A DNA stretch of 64,000 bases. It comes from Peribacillus deserti. GTDB lineage: Bacteria; Bacillota; Bacilli; Bacillales; DSM-1321. The position numbers were made by a program, and so were the translations under genes. Below the pieces are notes generated by a model. The model saw only the letters and a list, made by a program, of their open reading frames with translations. It did not search any database and was not told the DNA's origin. Position 1 is the first letter of the stretch. Each line of letters opens with the position of its first letter. Below are positions 18,411 to 27,759 of this stretch, piece by piece. The DNA lies in the NCBI RefSeq assembly GCF_002863585.1, contig NZ_PGUY01000033.1, forward strand, positions 18,716 to 82,715. Direction: 5' to 3'.

Positions 18411-18455
18411 TTAATTGGTTTCTGAAATCAGTGTTCTAGTACAAGCCATGTAATC

Positions 18456-20075
18456 TCATTCGAAAAATTCTTTTACTTGTTGGTACATATAATTTTTATT
18501 TAACCAGAGGGCTTGCTTAACCATATAATTATCTGTCAAAATATCCTTCATATCCTCAGGTCTATAATTCCAATTTGCAGGAGAGGGTAGCCGGTCTGAA
18601 TTTTTACTTTCAAAATAATCCGACTCTTTAGCTGAAGGTCGAATGTGTAGAATTTGAGGACCACTCACTTGGCTCGGCAGATTGTTCTCTATTATGTAAC
18701 CTTTCTTATTGGAGGCAAGTTTAAACGTTAACTCGACACCATTAATGAGAGTTTGTTTAATTATTTCCCATGTTTCTTTGACAGTTCCCATGAGTTCGTT
18801 TTCTGGCATATACCAAAATTTTGCACCCCTAAATATCTCTCCTTCTGGTGTTTCCTCGTAAACAACTAATAGGAATTTTGTTGTGGAAAGATAGTCATAC
18901 ACTCTAGTATCTTCCCAATCAAGTTTACTAATATCATTAATGAAGCTAACATCCGATTCAAGTTTAAATCCTTCTGTTGTGAGTCTGTTTTCGGATGCTT
19001 TATTTCTCTGATTAGAATTTACAGTAATTGTTTTTACAGCAATTCCAGCCTTCTTAAACTCATCTGTTTCTTCTAAATCACCTTTTAAATTAAACATCTT
19101 CTGCGCAATTAGCCGTGAACTTGCTTTGTCATTCTTTTTTTTGATTCTAACACCAAACTTTTCTGCTAAGACTTCTTTATTCATATTGTAGAACGGTTTA
19201 AACTGATTGAGAATGATTTGTTCAAACGGTTTGTGTTTTAACTCGGATAAATCTTTTATAATATGCTCTTGAGTACCAATTTGCTTAGCGTCGATTTTTT
19301 TATGTAATTCAGGATAGTCATTTCGATAAGAAACATAAGTAAGTGAACTTTTTAATTCGCCCTTTACAATTCGCTTAGTAATTTCCTTCATGTACGTCGG
19401 TCTTAAAGAAAAAGCTCGTCTATGTGCTTTCTTATCACTAAACGGTTGGGTTGTTTGATTCTCTGCAGTTTTACTTCCTTTTGTCACTGCTCCAAGGTAT
19501 TGTGTCATACCTTCGGAAATGTCCTCAGCCCTCCCTTGACGAATCATATCCATTATAATGTTCCAATCATTTTCAATGATTGCCCAATCATCGTCAGGTA
19601 AATCCTTCAAATTAAAAAGAATAGAGTGGGTCATTAAGAAATCTGGATAGATTGGGTATTCCTTTCCATCGAATTGATAATAAATAACTGGATTATATTT
19701 ATATAACATGAGTTCTACAAGAACTGACTTTTTTAAAAAGGAGGAATTCTGAAAATCCCTCTTATATTCTTCATTAAAATCAAAAATGTTAAGAACTAGT
19801 CTTTCTTTGGCACCCCAAGAATTTTCTTTTTTGAAAAATTTAAGCCCAGCACATTTGAGTTCTACACCTAGCTTATTGAAATCTGCCTCAGGTCGACTGT
19901 TATTCGCTAGTCCGAACCAATCTTTTTCAACTGCATTCCCAAGCCAACCTTTATTTCTTGGGTTAGCAAACCACTTATCGACATTCTCCTGTGTGACAAG
20001 CTCCTTTATCATTTTACCAACAGCAGCTTCACCACGTTCTTTTATTTCTCGAATTGTTTTATATTCTCTAACCAT
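18456..20075 (-). CDS. Sau3AI-type restriction endonuclease (MutH-like)
   Basis: The start chosen is ATG 20075 with AGGGAG upstream, giving 539 aa; an earlier ATG (20114) has no binding site. Residues 60-75 carry EADFNKLGVELKCAG, the Asp…Glu-Xaa-Lys metal site of the MutH/Sau3AI nuclease fold. Sau3AI is about 490 aa with an N-terminal catalytic and a C-terminal non-catalytic MutH-like half, matching this length. Family members cut 5'-GATC. The divergent neighbour is a C5 methyltransferase, so this is the R gene of a type II system. Specificity GATC is inferred by homology. Confidence 0.85.
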   Translation of the reverse strand: MVREYKTIREIKERGEAAVGKMIKELVTQENVDKWFANPRNKGWLGNAVEKDWFGLANNSRPEADFNKLGVELKCAGLKFFKKENSWGAKERLVLNIFDFNEEYKRDFQNSSFLKKSVLVELMLYKYNPVIYYQFDGKEYPIYPDFLMTHSILFNLKDLPDDDWAIIENDWNIIMDMIRQGRAEDISEGMTQYLGAVTKGSKTAENQTTQPFSDKKAHRRAFSLRPTYMKEITKRIVKGELKSSLTYVSYRNDYPELHKKIDAKQIGTQEHIIKDLSELKHKPFEQIILNQFKPFYNMNKEVLAEKFGVRIKKKNDKASSRLIAQKMFNLKGDLEETDEFKKAGIAVKTITVNSNQRNKASENRLTTEGFKLESDVSFINDISKLDWEDTRVYDYLSTTKFLLVVYEETPEGEIFRGAKFWYMPENELMGTVKETWEIIKQTLINGVELTFKLASNKKGYIIENNLPSQVSGPQILHIRPSAKESDYFESKNSDRLPSPANWNYRPEDMKDILTDNYMVKQALWLNKNYMYQQVKEFFE

Positions 20076-20154
20076 CACAATCTCCCTAATCGATAATATT
20101 AATCTTCTATTCAACGTTATTATAAATTACCTTCAAATTTTTGTCTGTATAGGT

Positions 20155-20191
20155 TATAATAATCCATCGATACAATATCCCGTATTATCGA
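20155..20191 (+). promoter_or_regulatory. Promoter and possible operator between R and C-M genes
   Basis: TATAAT at 20155-20160 is a good -10 box, with a poor -35 (TTCAAA, 20132-20137). Just downstream, TCGATA (20167-20172) and TATCGA (20186-20191) form an inverted repeat, and a further CGATAA lies at 20091-20096 near the R start. This would be a natural binding place for the XRE protein encoded next. Confidence 0.45.
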
Positions 20192-20205
20192 AGGGAGTAA
20201 AATGT

Positions 20206-20424
20206 ATGATTAAACTACGCTTGAATGAAATTCTCAAGGAAAGAGAAATGCGTCAAAAGGACTTAGCAAAAGCTAGTGGGCTCCGTGAAAGTTCTATTAG
20301 TGATATGGTTCGAGGCATCCGTTCTACAGTGAACTTAGAACAACTTGAGAAGGTAATGGACTGTTTGGAAATTACCGATTACAACGAAATCTTTGAGAAA
20401 GTTGAGGAAAAAGTGAATGTCTAA
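20206..20424 (+). CDS. XRE-family regulator (controller-type) of the restriction-modification system
   Basis: The 72-aa protein starts at ATG 20206 (GAAGGGAG upstream) and is a single Cro/C1-type helix-turn-helix: LNEILKEREMRQKDLAKASG, then RESSISDMVRG. Its end overlaps the methyltransferase start by 8 bases, so it is co-transcribed with it. Size and position are those of C proteins, which delay endonuclease expression until DNA is methylated. An ordinary XRE repressor is the alternative. Confidence 0.8.
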   Translation: MIKLRLNEILKEREMRQKDLAKASGLRESSISDMVRGIRSTVNLEQLEKVMDCLEITDYNEIFEKVEEKVNV

Positions 20425-21826
20425 GTATAAAGTATTTTCAATGTTTGACGGGGTTGGAGGCTTCGTAGTGGGTCTTGATAACGCCAACTTAACACTCCAA
20501 GAACCGTTCTTTGAAACAATATACACTAATCAATTTGAACCATCTCGTAAATCACAAGATGCCTTTGAAGTAGGTGTCTATAATTATCCGCATGTTCAAC
20601 ACAGCAATGATGATATCATGCAGGTCTCAAATAAATATTTTGAGGAAATGAAAGCTCAAGGTGTAAACATGATAGTTGGAGGGTTCCCTTGTCAAGACTA
20701 TTCTGTTGCTCGTTCTAAAAAACATGAAATGGGTATCGAAGGAAAGAAAGGTGTTCTCTTTTGGGAAATCATTCGTGCGGTTAATCATATCAAACCTGAA
20801 TATTTGATTTTAGAGAACGTTGACCGTTTATTAAAATCACCATCTTCACAACGGGGACGAGACTTTGCAATTATGCTTGGTGCATTTGCTCAACTTGGTT
20901 ACTCTGTTGAATGGCGTGTGATTAACGCTGCAGATTATGGGCGTGCTCAACGTCGCCGCCGTGTGTTCTTTTTTGTGTATCGAAATGACACACCATTTGC
21001 CATGGCGATGGATGAGAAGTTTGGAAAGCCTGAGAATGAGAAAAATATCATGACATCTGATGAAGCAACTTTCGATAACTATATCTTTCAAGATGGATTG
21101 TTCGCTCGTCAATTTCCAATTGAACAAGAGGCATATAAGAAACGTCACTACTCAGATACATTGTCTGATAAAGGCATCCTCAATGAAGAGTATATCGTAG
21201 ACATTTCTGACAATTTTACAGGTACTATTTGGAATACTGGTATTATGCGTTACGGTCAATACTTCACGATTGATACGAAACCAGTTATGGAAGCACCAAA
21301 GACCTTGGGTGAAATTGTTCAGGAAGCGAAAGAATATTATCTACGTGAACATGGTGAAGAAGAGTACAACCAATATATCGCAAATTACCAGTTTGACGCT
21401 GACAATCCTAAGCTAAAAAAGTTTGAATACTTACGTGGTCCTAAAAAAATTGAGCGAGTAGCTGATAACGGTCATAAATACATCTTTAGTGAAGGTGGGA
21501 TGAGTCCGTATGATTCTCTCGACTTGCCGGGACGCACAATGCTTACAAGTGAAGGTTCTGTAAACCGTTCAACACATTTGCTTAAAGTCGATGGAAAATA
21601 CCGACTGCTTACACCGATTGAAGCTGAATTATTGCAAGATTTCCCACCAGACTGGACAAAATTCAAAAAGGATAGTCTCGGAAATGTCCATGAAGTTTCA
21701 GACCGTATGCGTTTGTTCTTTATGGGGAATGCCTTAGTTACCGGAATCGTTGAACGTATAGGAATTGAGTTAGGAGAAATTGTACGCGAGTACAATGCAG
21801 TAGAAGTTCAAGTTAATAATGTTTGA
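20417..21826 (+). CDS. DNA cytosine-5 methyltransferase (M.Sau3AI-like)
   Basis: This 469-aa C5 methyltransferase has motif I FSMFDGVGGF (7-16), motif IV with catalytic Cys92 (GGFPCQDYSVARS), motif VI LENVDRLL and motif VIII GRAQRRRRVFFF. The C-terminal FFMGNALVTGIV is motif X. The long region after motif VIII holds the target recognition domain. It overlaps the XRE gene and lies divergent from the MutH/Sau3AI-type nuclease, which it should protect. Expected product is 5-methylcytosine in GATC (by homology). Confidence 0.92.
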   Translation: MSKYKVFSMFDGVGGFVVGLDNANLTLQEPFFETIYTNQFEPSRKSQDAFEVGVYNYPHVQHSNDDIMQVSNKYFEEMKAQGVNMIVGGFPCQDYSVARSKKHEMGIEGKKGVLFWEIIRAVNHIKPEYLILENVDRLLKSPSSQRGRDFAIMLGAFAQLGYSVEWRVINAADYGRAQRRRRVFFFVYRNDTPFAMAMDEKFGKPENEKNIMTSDEATFDNYIFQDGLFARQFPIEQEAYKKRHYSDTLSDKGILNEEYIVDISDNFTGTIWNTGIMRYGQYFTIDTKPVMEAPKTLGEIVQEAKEYYLREHGEEEYNQYIANYQFDADNPKLKKFEYLRGPKKIERVADNGHKYIFSEGGMSPYDSLDLPGRTMLTSEGSVNRSTHLLKVDGKYRLLTPIEAELLQDFPPDWTKFKKDSLGNVHEVSDRMRLFFMGNALVTGIVERIGIELGEIVREYNAVEVQVNNV

Positions 21827-21859
21827 TTTTAAAATAATTCATACACAAGTATACCTAGC

Positions 21860-21886
21860 AAAAGGACTCATAGTTGAGTCCTTTTT
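21860..21886 (+). terminator. Terminator after the methyltransferase gene
   Basis: AAAAGGACTC (21860-21869) pairs with GAGTCCTTTT from 21876, loop of six, then T. Confidence 0.85.
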
Positions 21887-21964
21887 GTAATCAAACAGAT
21901 TAATTTCAGAGATTAATATATGCTATCCCGTACCATAGCTTGGGTTTTTGAGTATAAACGTAAT

Positions 21965-22219
21965 CTAAATGAGTGATTTGCGTTGGAAGAGTTGCCCCTT
22001 AGGAGAAATATCTATCCAAGTGTTGTTCCAAAGCGTCACAATGTAGTTTACGAACAATCCAGAATACAAATAATGAGTCAGTAAAAGAGTTCTGTTTTTT
22101 AGTTTCCCGCTATAAATGTCCATAAAAGTGAGTTTATATTTTTGACCGAAAAAGAAGAGGAGCAAGGATAGAACAAACCATACATTGCGGCTAAATCTTA
22201 TCCTTTGACATAAAGCATC
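21965..22219 (-). pseudogene. Decayed small membrane protein gene
   Basis: A minus-strand frame reads …VWFVLSLLLFFFGQKY…THYLYSGLFVNYIVTLWN… and stops at 21965. It contains hydrophobic segments but no start codon with a ribosome binding site; an ATG near 22216 is in another frame. It appears to be the 3' part of a membrane protein gene. Family not recognised. Confidence 0.3.
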
Positions 22220-22287
22220 TCATTCTTGTCAAAGATTCACCAACGAAGATATGAGTAGTTAAATTTCCCCAAATGTTCATTCAGGAT

Positions 22288-22719
22288 TCACAAATTTTGA
22301 CGGGTACGTTTAGCCTCTTGGATGAAACCTGCCAACATGTCGATGGTGCCGTCAAAATTACCCCTCTGCAAATCATGTTCCCATATCCGGATGATGTTCC
22401 AGCCCTTCTCCTCGTAATGCCTTGTCACACGGCTGTCCCTCGCTCTGTTCCGTTCAATCTTGTTCTCCCAAAATTCTGTGTTGCTCTTTGGCATCTTGAA
22501 ATGTTCGAGACATGCGTGCCAATAACAGGAGTCGATGAAAATCACGATCCTGTACTTTTTTATGCTGATATCAGGCGTGCCGTAAAGGGTCCTGTCATTC
22601 TTCCTGAAACGGAACCCCTTCTTCCATAACGCCCTACTCACCCTGTCCTCCAATTTTGAACGAGCCCTTATTGAGCCCATGATTCTGCTCCGTGTCTCCT
22701 TAGAGAATTTATCAGGCAT
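22288..22719 (-). CDS. vsr: Vsr very-short-patch repair endonuclease
   Basis: This 143-aa protein matches Vsr in length and in order of motifs: GTPDISI with metal-binding Asp50, FIDSCYWHACLEH (about 61-73, the zinc/active-site His region), and TEFWENKIERNRARD (81-95). Vsr nicks beside T in T:G mismatches that arise when 5-methylcytosine deaminates. Here it accompanies a Sau3AI-type C5 methyltransferase rather than Dcm, so it probably guards that site. The gene is G+C-richer (about 45-50% in sampled lines) than its AT-rich surroundings, hinting at separate acquisition. Confidence 0.9.
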   Translation of the reverse strand: MPDKFSKETRSRIMGSIRARSKLEDRVSRALWKKGFRFRKNDRTLYGTPDISIKKYRIVIFIDSCYWHACLEHFKMPKSNTEFWENKIERNRARDSRVTRHYEEKGWNIIRIWEHDLQRGNFDGTIDMLAGFIQEAKRTRQNL

Positions 22720-22997
22720 CGAACCATCTCCTTATAAGAAGATGTTTCCCGTATTTTTCTAAGGAGAAACAATGCTGCAATTGACGAGCTTGGCATTTAA
22801 AGAAAAAGAATGAATTTGAAAGTATTTTTAAAATTATATATCTTTACTTCTTCATCAGTTAAACCATTTCCATCTATAAATTGCCAATTACTATATAAGA
22901 TTTGCCACTGTAATTATTTTGCAGTGGATTTCTTTTATTGAAGGTGTATTATCCCTTTTTGTCGAAATCCTTATATAAAGAAAGGGGAATTAATGAT

Positions 22998-23291
22998 ATG
23001 AATCGAAAAAAGTTAATTTATAGCATCCTTAAAGAGATAGATCAGGGTAATGAACCAAAACAATCTGATTACGAAATAAATTTCGAACAATGGGTTGAAA
23101 TAATATTGTTAATTAGAGATGAAGGATATGCAAAAAATATATCAGTGCTATTTGCAGATAATGAAGTCTATTTTATATCTATATCTTCAGCAAAAGTAAC
23201 TATGAAAGGAATTGACTATTTAGAACAAAACAATACGTTTGCTAGAACATATAAAGGTCTTAAAGAAATTCGGCAATGGATAAAACTGTAG
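22998..23291 (+). CDS. yjcQ: YjcQ-family protein
   Basis: The start is ATG 22998 after AAAGGGG, giving 97 aa. MNRKKLIYSILKEIDQGNEP at the start and YKGLKEIRQWIKL at the end match the YjcQ family, found in Bacillus prophages and islands. The expected fold is a winged-helix-like domain; function is unknown. It follows vsr on the opposite strand. Confidence 0.8.
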   Translation: MNRKKLIYSILKEIDQGNEPKQSDYEINFEQWVEIILLIRDEGYAKNISVLFADNEVYFISISSAKVTMKGIDYLEQNNTFARTYKGLKEIRQWIKL

Positions 23292-23437
23292 AAACGGAAT
23301 ACCCCCTATTTCAAAACACCATAAAGGTATAGTCTTTAAGGTTATATTTTTTTTTGATGTTTTCATATATTAAACTTAATTATTAAAAGGAATTTATTGC
23401 TATAATTGTATTATTCATGATTTGGTGGTGGTTATAG

Positions 23438-24250
23438 ATGAATAATGCTGTTGAGTTTCTTGATACAGTTAAGTCTAATTTAAGAAATACTTTTGAAAGT
23501 TATTACAACCAAAGGAAAAAGGTTGGTTCATTTGATTTTAATAAGTTTGTTTCTGATGATGAATTTAGGCAATCTATATTTATATTGAGAAACTTGGCAA
23601 AACAAAAAGGATTAGACCTTCGAGATACATACAAAAGAAATAGAACTGTCGAAGAGTTTATTATGGATATATATTTTGAGAATGAAGAAGGCTATATAAA
23701 GTTGTTTGCAAGATATTTCTTCAGTCTTCAATGAGTTTAGCAATTATTTAAAAGATAATCTTTATGAAATTGAAATTGTACAAATTCAAAGCAATGTACC
23801 GCCTGATTTAACGTATCGAAATATAGTCAGGGATTTAAGTAACTGTGATAAGAGAATAGGTGATAAGGATTATGCTGGTGCTATAACATCGGCCAGGACT
23901 GTTGTTGAAGGGGTCTGTAAAGAAAATTTAACTATCTTAGGGGAAAAGGTGACTGACGAGAATCTTTCCTTACCTAAACTGTTTAACTTACTATCGAAAC
24001 ATTTGAATTTAGATTCCAGTAATACCAAGTTTGAAAAATCATTAAAAGAGATAACTTCAGGTCTTAGTAAGGTTATTCAAGGCCTATCTGAAGTTAGAAA
24101 CCAAAGTAGCGATAGTCATTCTAAAACAGTAAACCCACAATTCCATCATGCGGTCTAGCCGTTAATGCTGCTAAATGTGTTGCTAGTTTTTTATTCCACA
24201 CATATGAATTTCAAAAAGAAAAAGGTAAACTAGGGTTAAGTAGTAAATAA
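23438..24250 (+). pseudogene. Abi-C domain abortive-infection protein, two frameshifts
   Basis: The N-terminal frame (MNNAVEFLDTVKSNLRNTF…) ends at 23734. The second frame overlaps it and carries AITSARTVVEGVCKENL, LPKLFNLLSKHLNL and GLSEVRNQSSDSHSK, the Abi-C core. A second shift near 24157 separates the last helix (VNAAKCVASFLFHTYEF…), which ends at 24250. Restored, the protein would be about 270 aa, normal for this family. Two single-base indels make it a probable pseudogene, although sequencing error is possible. Confidence 0.75.
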
Positions 24251-24297
24251 TTCTTTGAAAAAAGATGATTTTATAACTGAAGGGGAAAAGAAACAAA

Positions 24298-25383
24298 TTG
24301 GAATCAAGATATTCAAGTGTTCTTCGAAAATATGCGAGAAACCTTAAAAGAAAATTAAAGCTGAGTTTATCTTTTTTTTCAGACAATATTGTAAATATAA
24401 TAGTTCTAATAATAGTAATTGGAATTTTTGTAGCAGCCTTTGAAATTCAAATAGCTAGTAAGAATGCTAGTAGTATTGTTGATAGTGAGTTTTGGATTAA
24501 TACCATGTTGCCTAATATAATGGCTGATATGATTGGTATTGTATTTACTTCTTTCTTTATTGCTGGTTTGTTCACACGCAACAATAAAAGAAGTCAATTA
24601 AAGATTATGCATTCAGTATTTGGACAACAGTATAATAAGTTAATTAGCATGCTTTGCAGAAACATTCTTGTAATAGTAAAAAGAGATGATATCTATTTAT
24701 CATTCCAGAAGGATGACAGAACAGTTTATCAAGATCTTAGTTTAGTAGTGAAAGATATTGAAGGGTTTATAGACTACTCTAGTTTTAATAGAAGCTTTAG
24801 GATATGGGATGTAACTTCTGGAAGTAGCTTATGGGATACTTACATTGATATGATTCCAAAAATAGAGAAATATAACAATGATATTTGGGTTGTATTAGGG
24901 GAAATCGATTTATTAGCAAAGGAAGAAGCGAAATATGCTATATTTTTATCTCTCATGGATCAAGGGTCAACTGAGTATCAATCGACGTTAGAAACGCATA
25001 ATAAATATAAGAATGAATTAAAGAGTAAAAGCAGATTACTATTAAAGTTCCCGAAAAATAATGAATTATCTCAAGTGGAACTTAAGGAAAGCCTAGATGC
25101 TTTAAGAAAATTTTTTAATAGTTCAATTCAAGAATTCATTAAAATGAATGGTTTGGTATTACCCATGGAAATACGATATTCTTTTGCACAAGTTCAAAAG
25201 GCTTTAAATCGTTTTATTTATAGTATGAAAGTCTATTATTTTCCAAATGAATATAATCATTTAAGTGAAGGTAATATAGAATCATTAAGAATAAAGAAGA
25301 AGAAGGAATCTTTAACTGCTATTATAGATTTATCTGAAGAGTTATTGAATTTATCGAAGTATTTTAATACCGTTGATGATTAA
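24298..25383 (+). CDS. Two-helix membrane protein of unknown function
   Basis: The TTG start follows AGGGGAAAAG and gives 361 aa. After a basic N-terminus come two membrane helices (about 30-50 and 71-93), then a long soluble, charged, mostly helical domain. I see no enzymatic motif. It begins 47 bases after the Abi-C relic and so may have belonged to the same unit. Membrane proteins of this layout are frequent effectors in defence islands, but that is only context. Confidence 0.55.
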   Translation: MESRYSSVLRKYARNLKRKLKLSLSFFSDNIVNIIVLIIVIGIFVAAFEIQIASKNASSIVDSEFWINTMLPNIMADMIGIVFTSFFIAGLFTRNNKRSQLKIMHSVFGQQYNKLISMLCRNILVIVKRDDIYLSFQKDDRTVYQDLSLVVKDIEGFIDYSSFNRSFRIWDVTSGSSLWDTYIDMIPKIEKYNNDIWVVLGEIDLLAKEEAKYAIFLSLMDQGSTEYQSTLETHNKYKNELKSKSRLLLKFPKNNELSQVELKESLDALRKFFNSSIQEFIKMNGLVLPMEIRYSFAQVQKALNRFIYSMKVYYFPNEYNHLSEGNIESLRIKKKKESLTAIIDLSEELLNLSKYFNTVDD

Positions 25384-25409
25384 ACATTCTTTTAGTGCAA
25401 TCTGTATCT

Positions 25410-25541
25410 ATGCTGAAATTTGGAAGAGTTCAAGGTATAAATGGGCTTACAGTAAATCAGGTTTACAGTTGGATTGGTGAAGATCTTTGGATGATTGACC
25501 AATACAAAGAATTAAAAGTAAGTAAGAATAATAAGACCTAA
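25410..25541 (+). other. Short open frame, possible gene fragment
   Basis: ATG 25410 opens a 43-codon frame (MLKFGRVQGINGLTVNQVYS…) without a clear ribosome binding site. It could be the 3' remnant of a larger gene. Not recognised. Confidence 0.2.
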
Positions 25542-25656
25542 ATTTTAATTTTCAATGTTTTCCATTTTGCGAGCGATTGCAGAATAGTGTGAGGAAAACT
25601 AGTTTCGTAGACAACTACGAAGGTTAAAGAATGTTATTCTTAAGAGATTAAGCAGT

Positions 25657-25860
25657 TTGACTACCGATGAAAAGAAAGAAAATGCCCAGCATTTATTTAA
25701 TAAAAATGCTGAAGCAAGTTCATTCCAAGCACAATTAACACGAGTGAACTGTGCGATTAGTATATTCAAAAATGGATTGGAACAAGAAGTATTAAACGAT
25801 ATTGCAGCATCTGCTTCAAAAAGGTTTCAAATGAAGGAATTGAAAAGGCAAAACAACTGA
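25657..25860 (+). CDS. Small hypothetical protein
   Basis: A 67-aa frame from TTG 25657 (LTTDEKKENAQHLFNKNAE…) ends just before a terminator hairpin, which supports it as the end of a transcription unit. The start is uncertain because there is no good ribosome binding site. Family unknown; predicted helical and soluble. Confidence 0.35.
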   Translation: MTTDEKKENAQHLFNKNAEASSFQAQLTRVNCAISIFKNGLEQEVLNDIAASASKRFQMKELKRQNN

Positions 25861-25873
25861 TAACCCACTAAGG

Positions 25874-25902
25874 CTGATACATGGGTATCAGTTATTTTAT
25901 TT
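25874..25902 (+). terminator. Terminator-like hairpin
   Basis: CTGATAC and GTATCAG form a 7-bp stem with a 4-base loop, followed by TTATTTTATTT. Confidence 0.55.
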
Positions 25903-26029
25903 GCTAAAAAATAGTTGCAGGTAAAGTATGTTAAATAGAAATTTGAATAACATAACCTTCAGCTGCTATTCAAATAAATGAACATTATGGGATTAGGCGT
26001 TATAACCATTTTCAATAGCTAAACATTAA

Positions 26030-26400
26030 CAGTTTATCGAACATATAATCCTTTAATTTGATCCTGATACTATCTAGTAATCTTTTGGCTTGTTGTCGGT
26101 GCTTAAGATTCAATTCTGAACAAATTATATCCAGTGTAATTTTCTCAATATTATCAGCATGTAAAAATAAATTGTTATATTGATAATATCCGGTGTGCCT
26201 TAATCAATACCACTTGGTTTGAATAAGTCATCCAGTGAAAACTTCTTGTTGAAGTAGTAATCAATATACTGGTATTCAAGTTGAATAATTTTATTTTGAT
26301 TTTGGCATATCTGATAGTTTCAAGTTTCTGATTGTATATTTGTTGCACAATTTTTTCACGTGAGAGTCCTTTTACTAATGTTGTTTTGCAATGAAACAAC
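26030..26400 (-). pseudogene. Decayed minus-strand gene, unrecognised
   Basis: Coding-like pieces can be joined across frames: KIIQLEYQYIDYYFNKKF, then a stop and shift, then ITLDIICSELNLKHRQQAKR. This suggests an old gene with several lesions. No domain recognised. The rest of 25903-26771 shows no gene. Confidence 0.25.
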
Positions 26401-26771
26401 CGCCTTTCAAAAATTTTTTATGTTTTAACCTTTTTTGTTACAAATGAAGATTCTTGTCGTTTATATAAGTAACTAACAATTTAACGGGATAAATATACAT
26501 ACACACCTATAACAGCAGTCACTGTATAAGCAGACATAGTAATATATACGGTCATAAGTGAAAGAAAAAGATTTGGAATGAGAAGGTTGTTAAAAACTTT
26601 TAAGCTGGGGGTTGAAATGTCAAGGGGAATTCAGGCGATTAAAGGTCTCTTATTCTTTAGTACCTAGTACTGTTTCTACTCATGGGATATGTTAATCTTG
26701 CTTCTATTTTTCTGAAAAATAGTGAAAAATGGTGGTATTATATTTATATCAAAAACAAAGGGGGAACTATT

Positions 26772-27635
26772 GTGAGAGAAAGTATAGTTTATGATCTTAC
26801 GTCTGTTTCAGGTATACTAGATTCATTGAGTAAGCATTTGGAACTAAGCAAAACAGACATTTTAAATTATCTTGAGAGAGTAAGAAACAACTTTGATTTA
26901 ACTCAATTTCTTGAAGACTTTCGAATTGAAGATGAACGGCTGCTTGATTGTGATATTTCTTTGATATCACTTCATGTTACAACTAACGATGATGAGTGTG
27001 CTGATATCAGGACCAATGGTATTGTCAATTTGCAAAAAGTATTAACATCTGAAACAACCCTTGGAAAATATCTAAGAAGCCAAGGGATTACAGTAAACGT
27101 TAATAATAAAGAAATTCAATTTAATGGTCATTCTTACTCACTTTCTGAAAATGATAATTGTGACGCTATTAAAAGAATTTATTATAAACTTTATAAGGAT
27201 TACCAAGTTAATTCTTTCTTGTCTTGCAATAATGCACTAGAATATGGTGTTGATATGATGCCTGAATTCTTAGAAAACATTGCAGAATTATTAGATTCAG
27301 AAGAAATTCTGGATAACTGGGGGGAAATGAACATTAAGTGCAGTGTTGTTAAGTTTAGGGTACCCCTGGCTAACTTTGCTGACGATACCTTTTCTCAAGG
27401 GAGGTATAAAATAAGTGAACAAGAATTTCAATACTCGGGTTCGGATAAATTGAATATGTTAAAAAGGTATTGGATACTTAATCAATCTTTTGATTTATTA
27501 AGATTTTATCTATCCTATCAGCAGATGAAACAAATTTTTGGTTACTTACGTTTTGATGAGGTAGTTCCATCTTCATCTATTTTAAAAATTTACACCCCTG
27601 AAGAATATCTTGAAGAATATAGAATTGACGATTAA
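26772..27635 (+). CDS. Unrecognised 287-aa protein, possible effector
   Basis: GTG 26772 follows AAAGGGGGAAC, giving 287 aa (MRESIVYDLTSVSGIL…). Residues 66-90 read SLHVTTNDDECADIRTNGIV, a pattern that weakly recalls the start of ADP-ribosyltransferase-like folds, where a His/Arg-x-T strand is followed by a helix and an NGI/NGL turn. I cannot confirm this. No membrane helix is evident. It is a single-gene unit with its own terminator, located among restriction and abortive-infection genes, hence the effector idea (inference). Confidence 0.6.
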   Translation: MRESIVYDLTSVSGILDSLSKHLELSKTDILNYLERVRNNFDLTQFLEDFRIEDERLLDCDISLISLHVTTNDDECADIRTNGIVNLQKVLTSETTLGKYLRSQGITVNVNNKEIQFNGHSYSLSENDNCDAIKRIYYKLYKDYQVNSFLSCNNALEYGVDMMPEFLENIAELLDSEEILDNWGEMNIKCSVVKFRVPLANFADDTFSQGRYKISEQEFQYSGSDKLNMLKRYWILNQSFDLLRFYLSYQQMKQIFGYLRFDEVVPSSSILKIYTPEEYLEEYRIDD

Positions 27636-27639
27636 CAAT

Positions 27640-27668
27640 ACTGGTGCCAGCGATGTACCAGCTTTTTT
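27640..27668 (+). terminator. Terminator after the 287-aa gene
   Basis: ACTGGT and ACCAG pair around an 11-base loop, followed by CTTTTTT. Confidence 0.7.
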
Positions 27669-27759
27669 ATTTACAAAAACAAATGTGTCTAAAAAGTGAA
27701 ATGGATAGGTTCCGAATGATTTGCGACCAGGGCGGAAAGTTTCATATAACTATCCGTGA

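Noticed and set aside
19786..20205. Long N-terminal extension of the XRE regulator
   Set aside because: The extension lies antisense to the restriction gene and has no binding site; the helix-turn-helix protein fits ATG 20206.
22273..22629. 118-codon plus-strand frame opposite vsr
   Set aside because: It is the antisense shadow of a clear Vsr protein.
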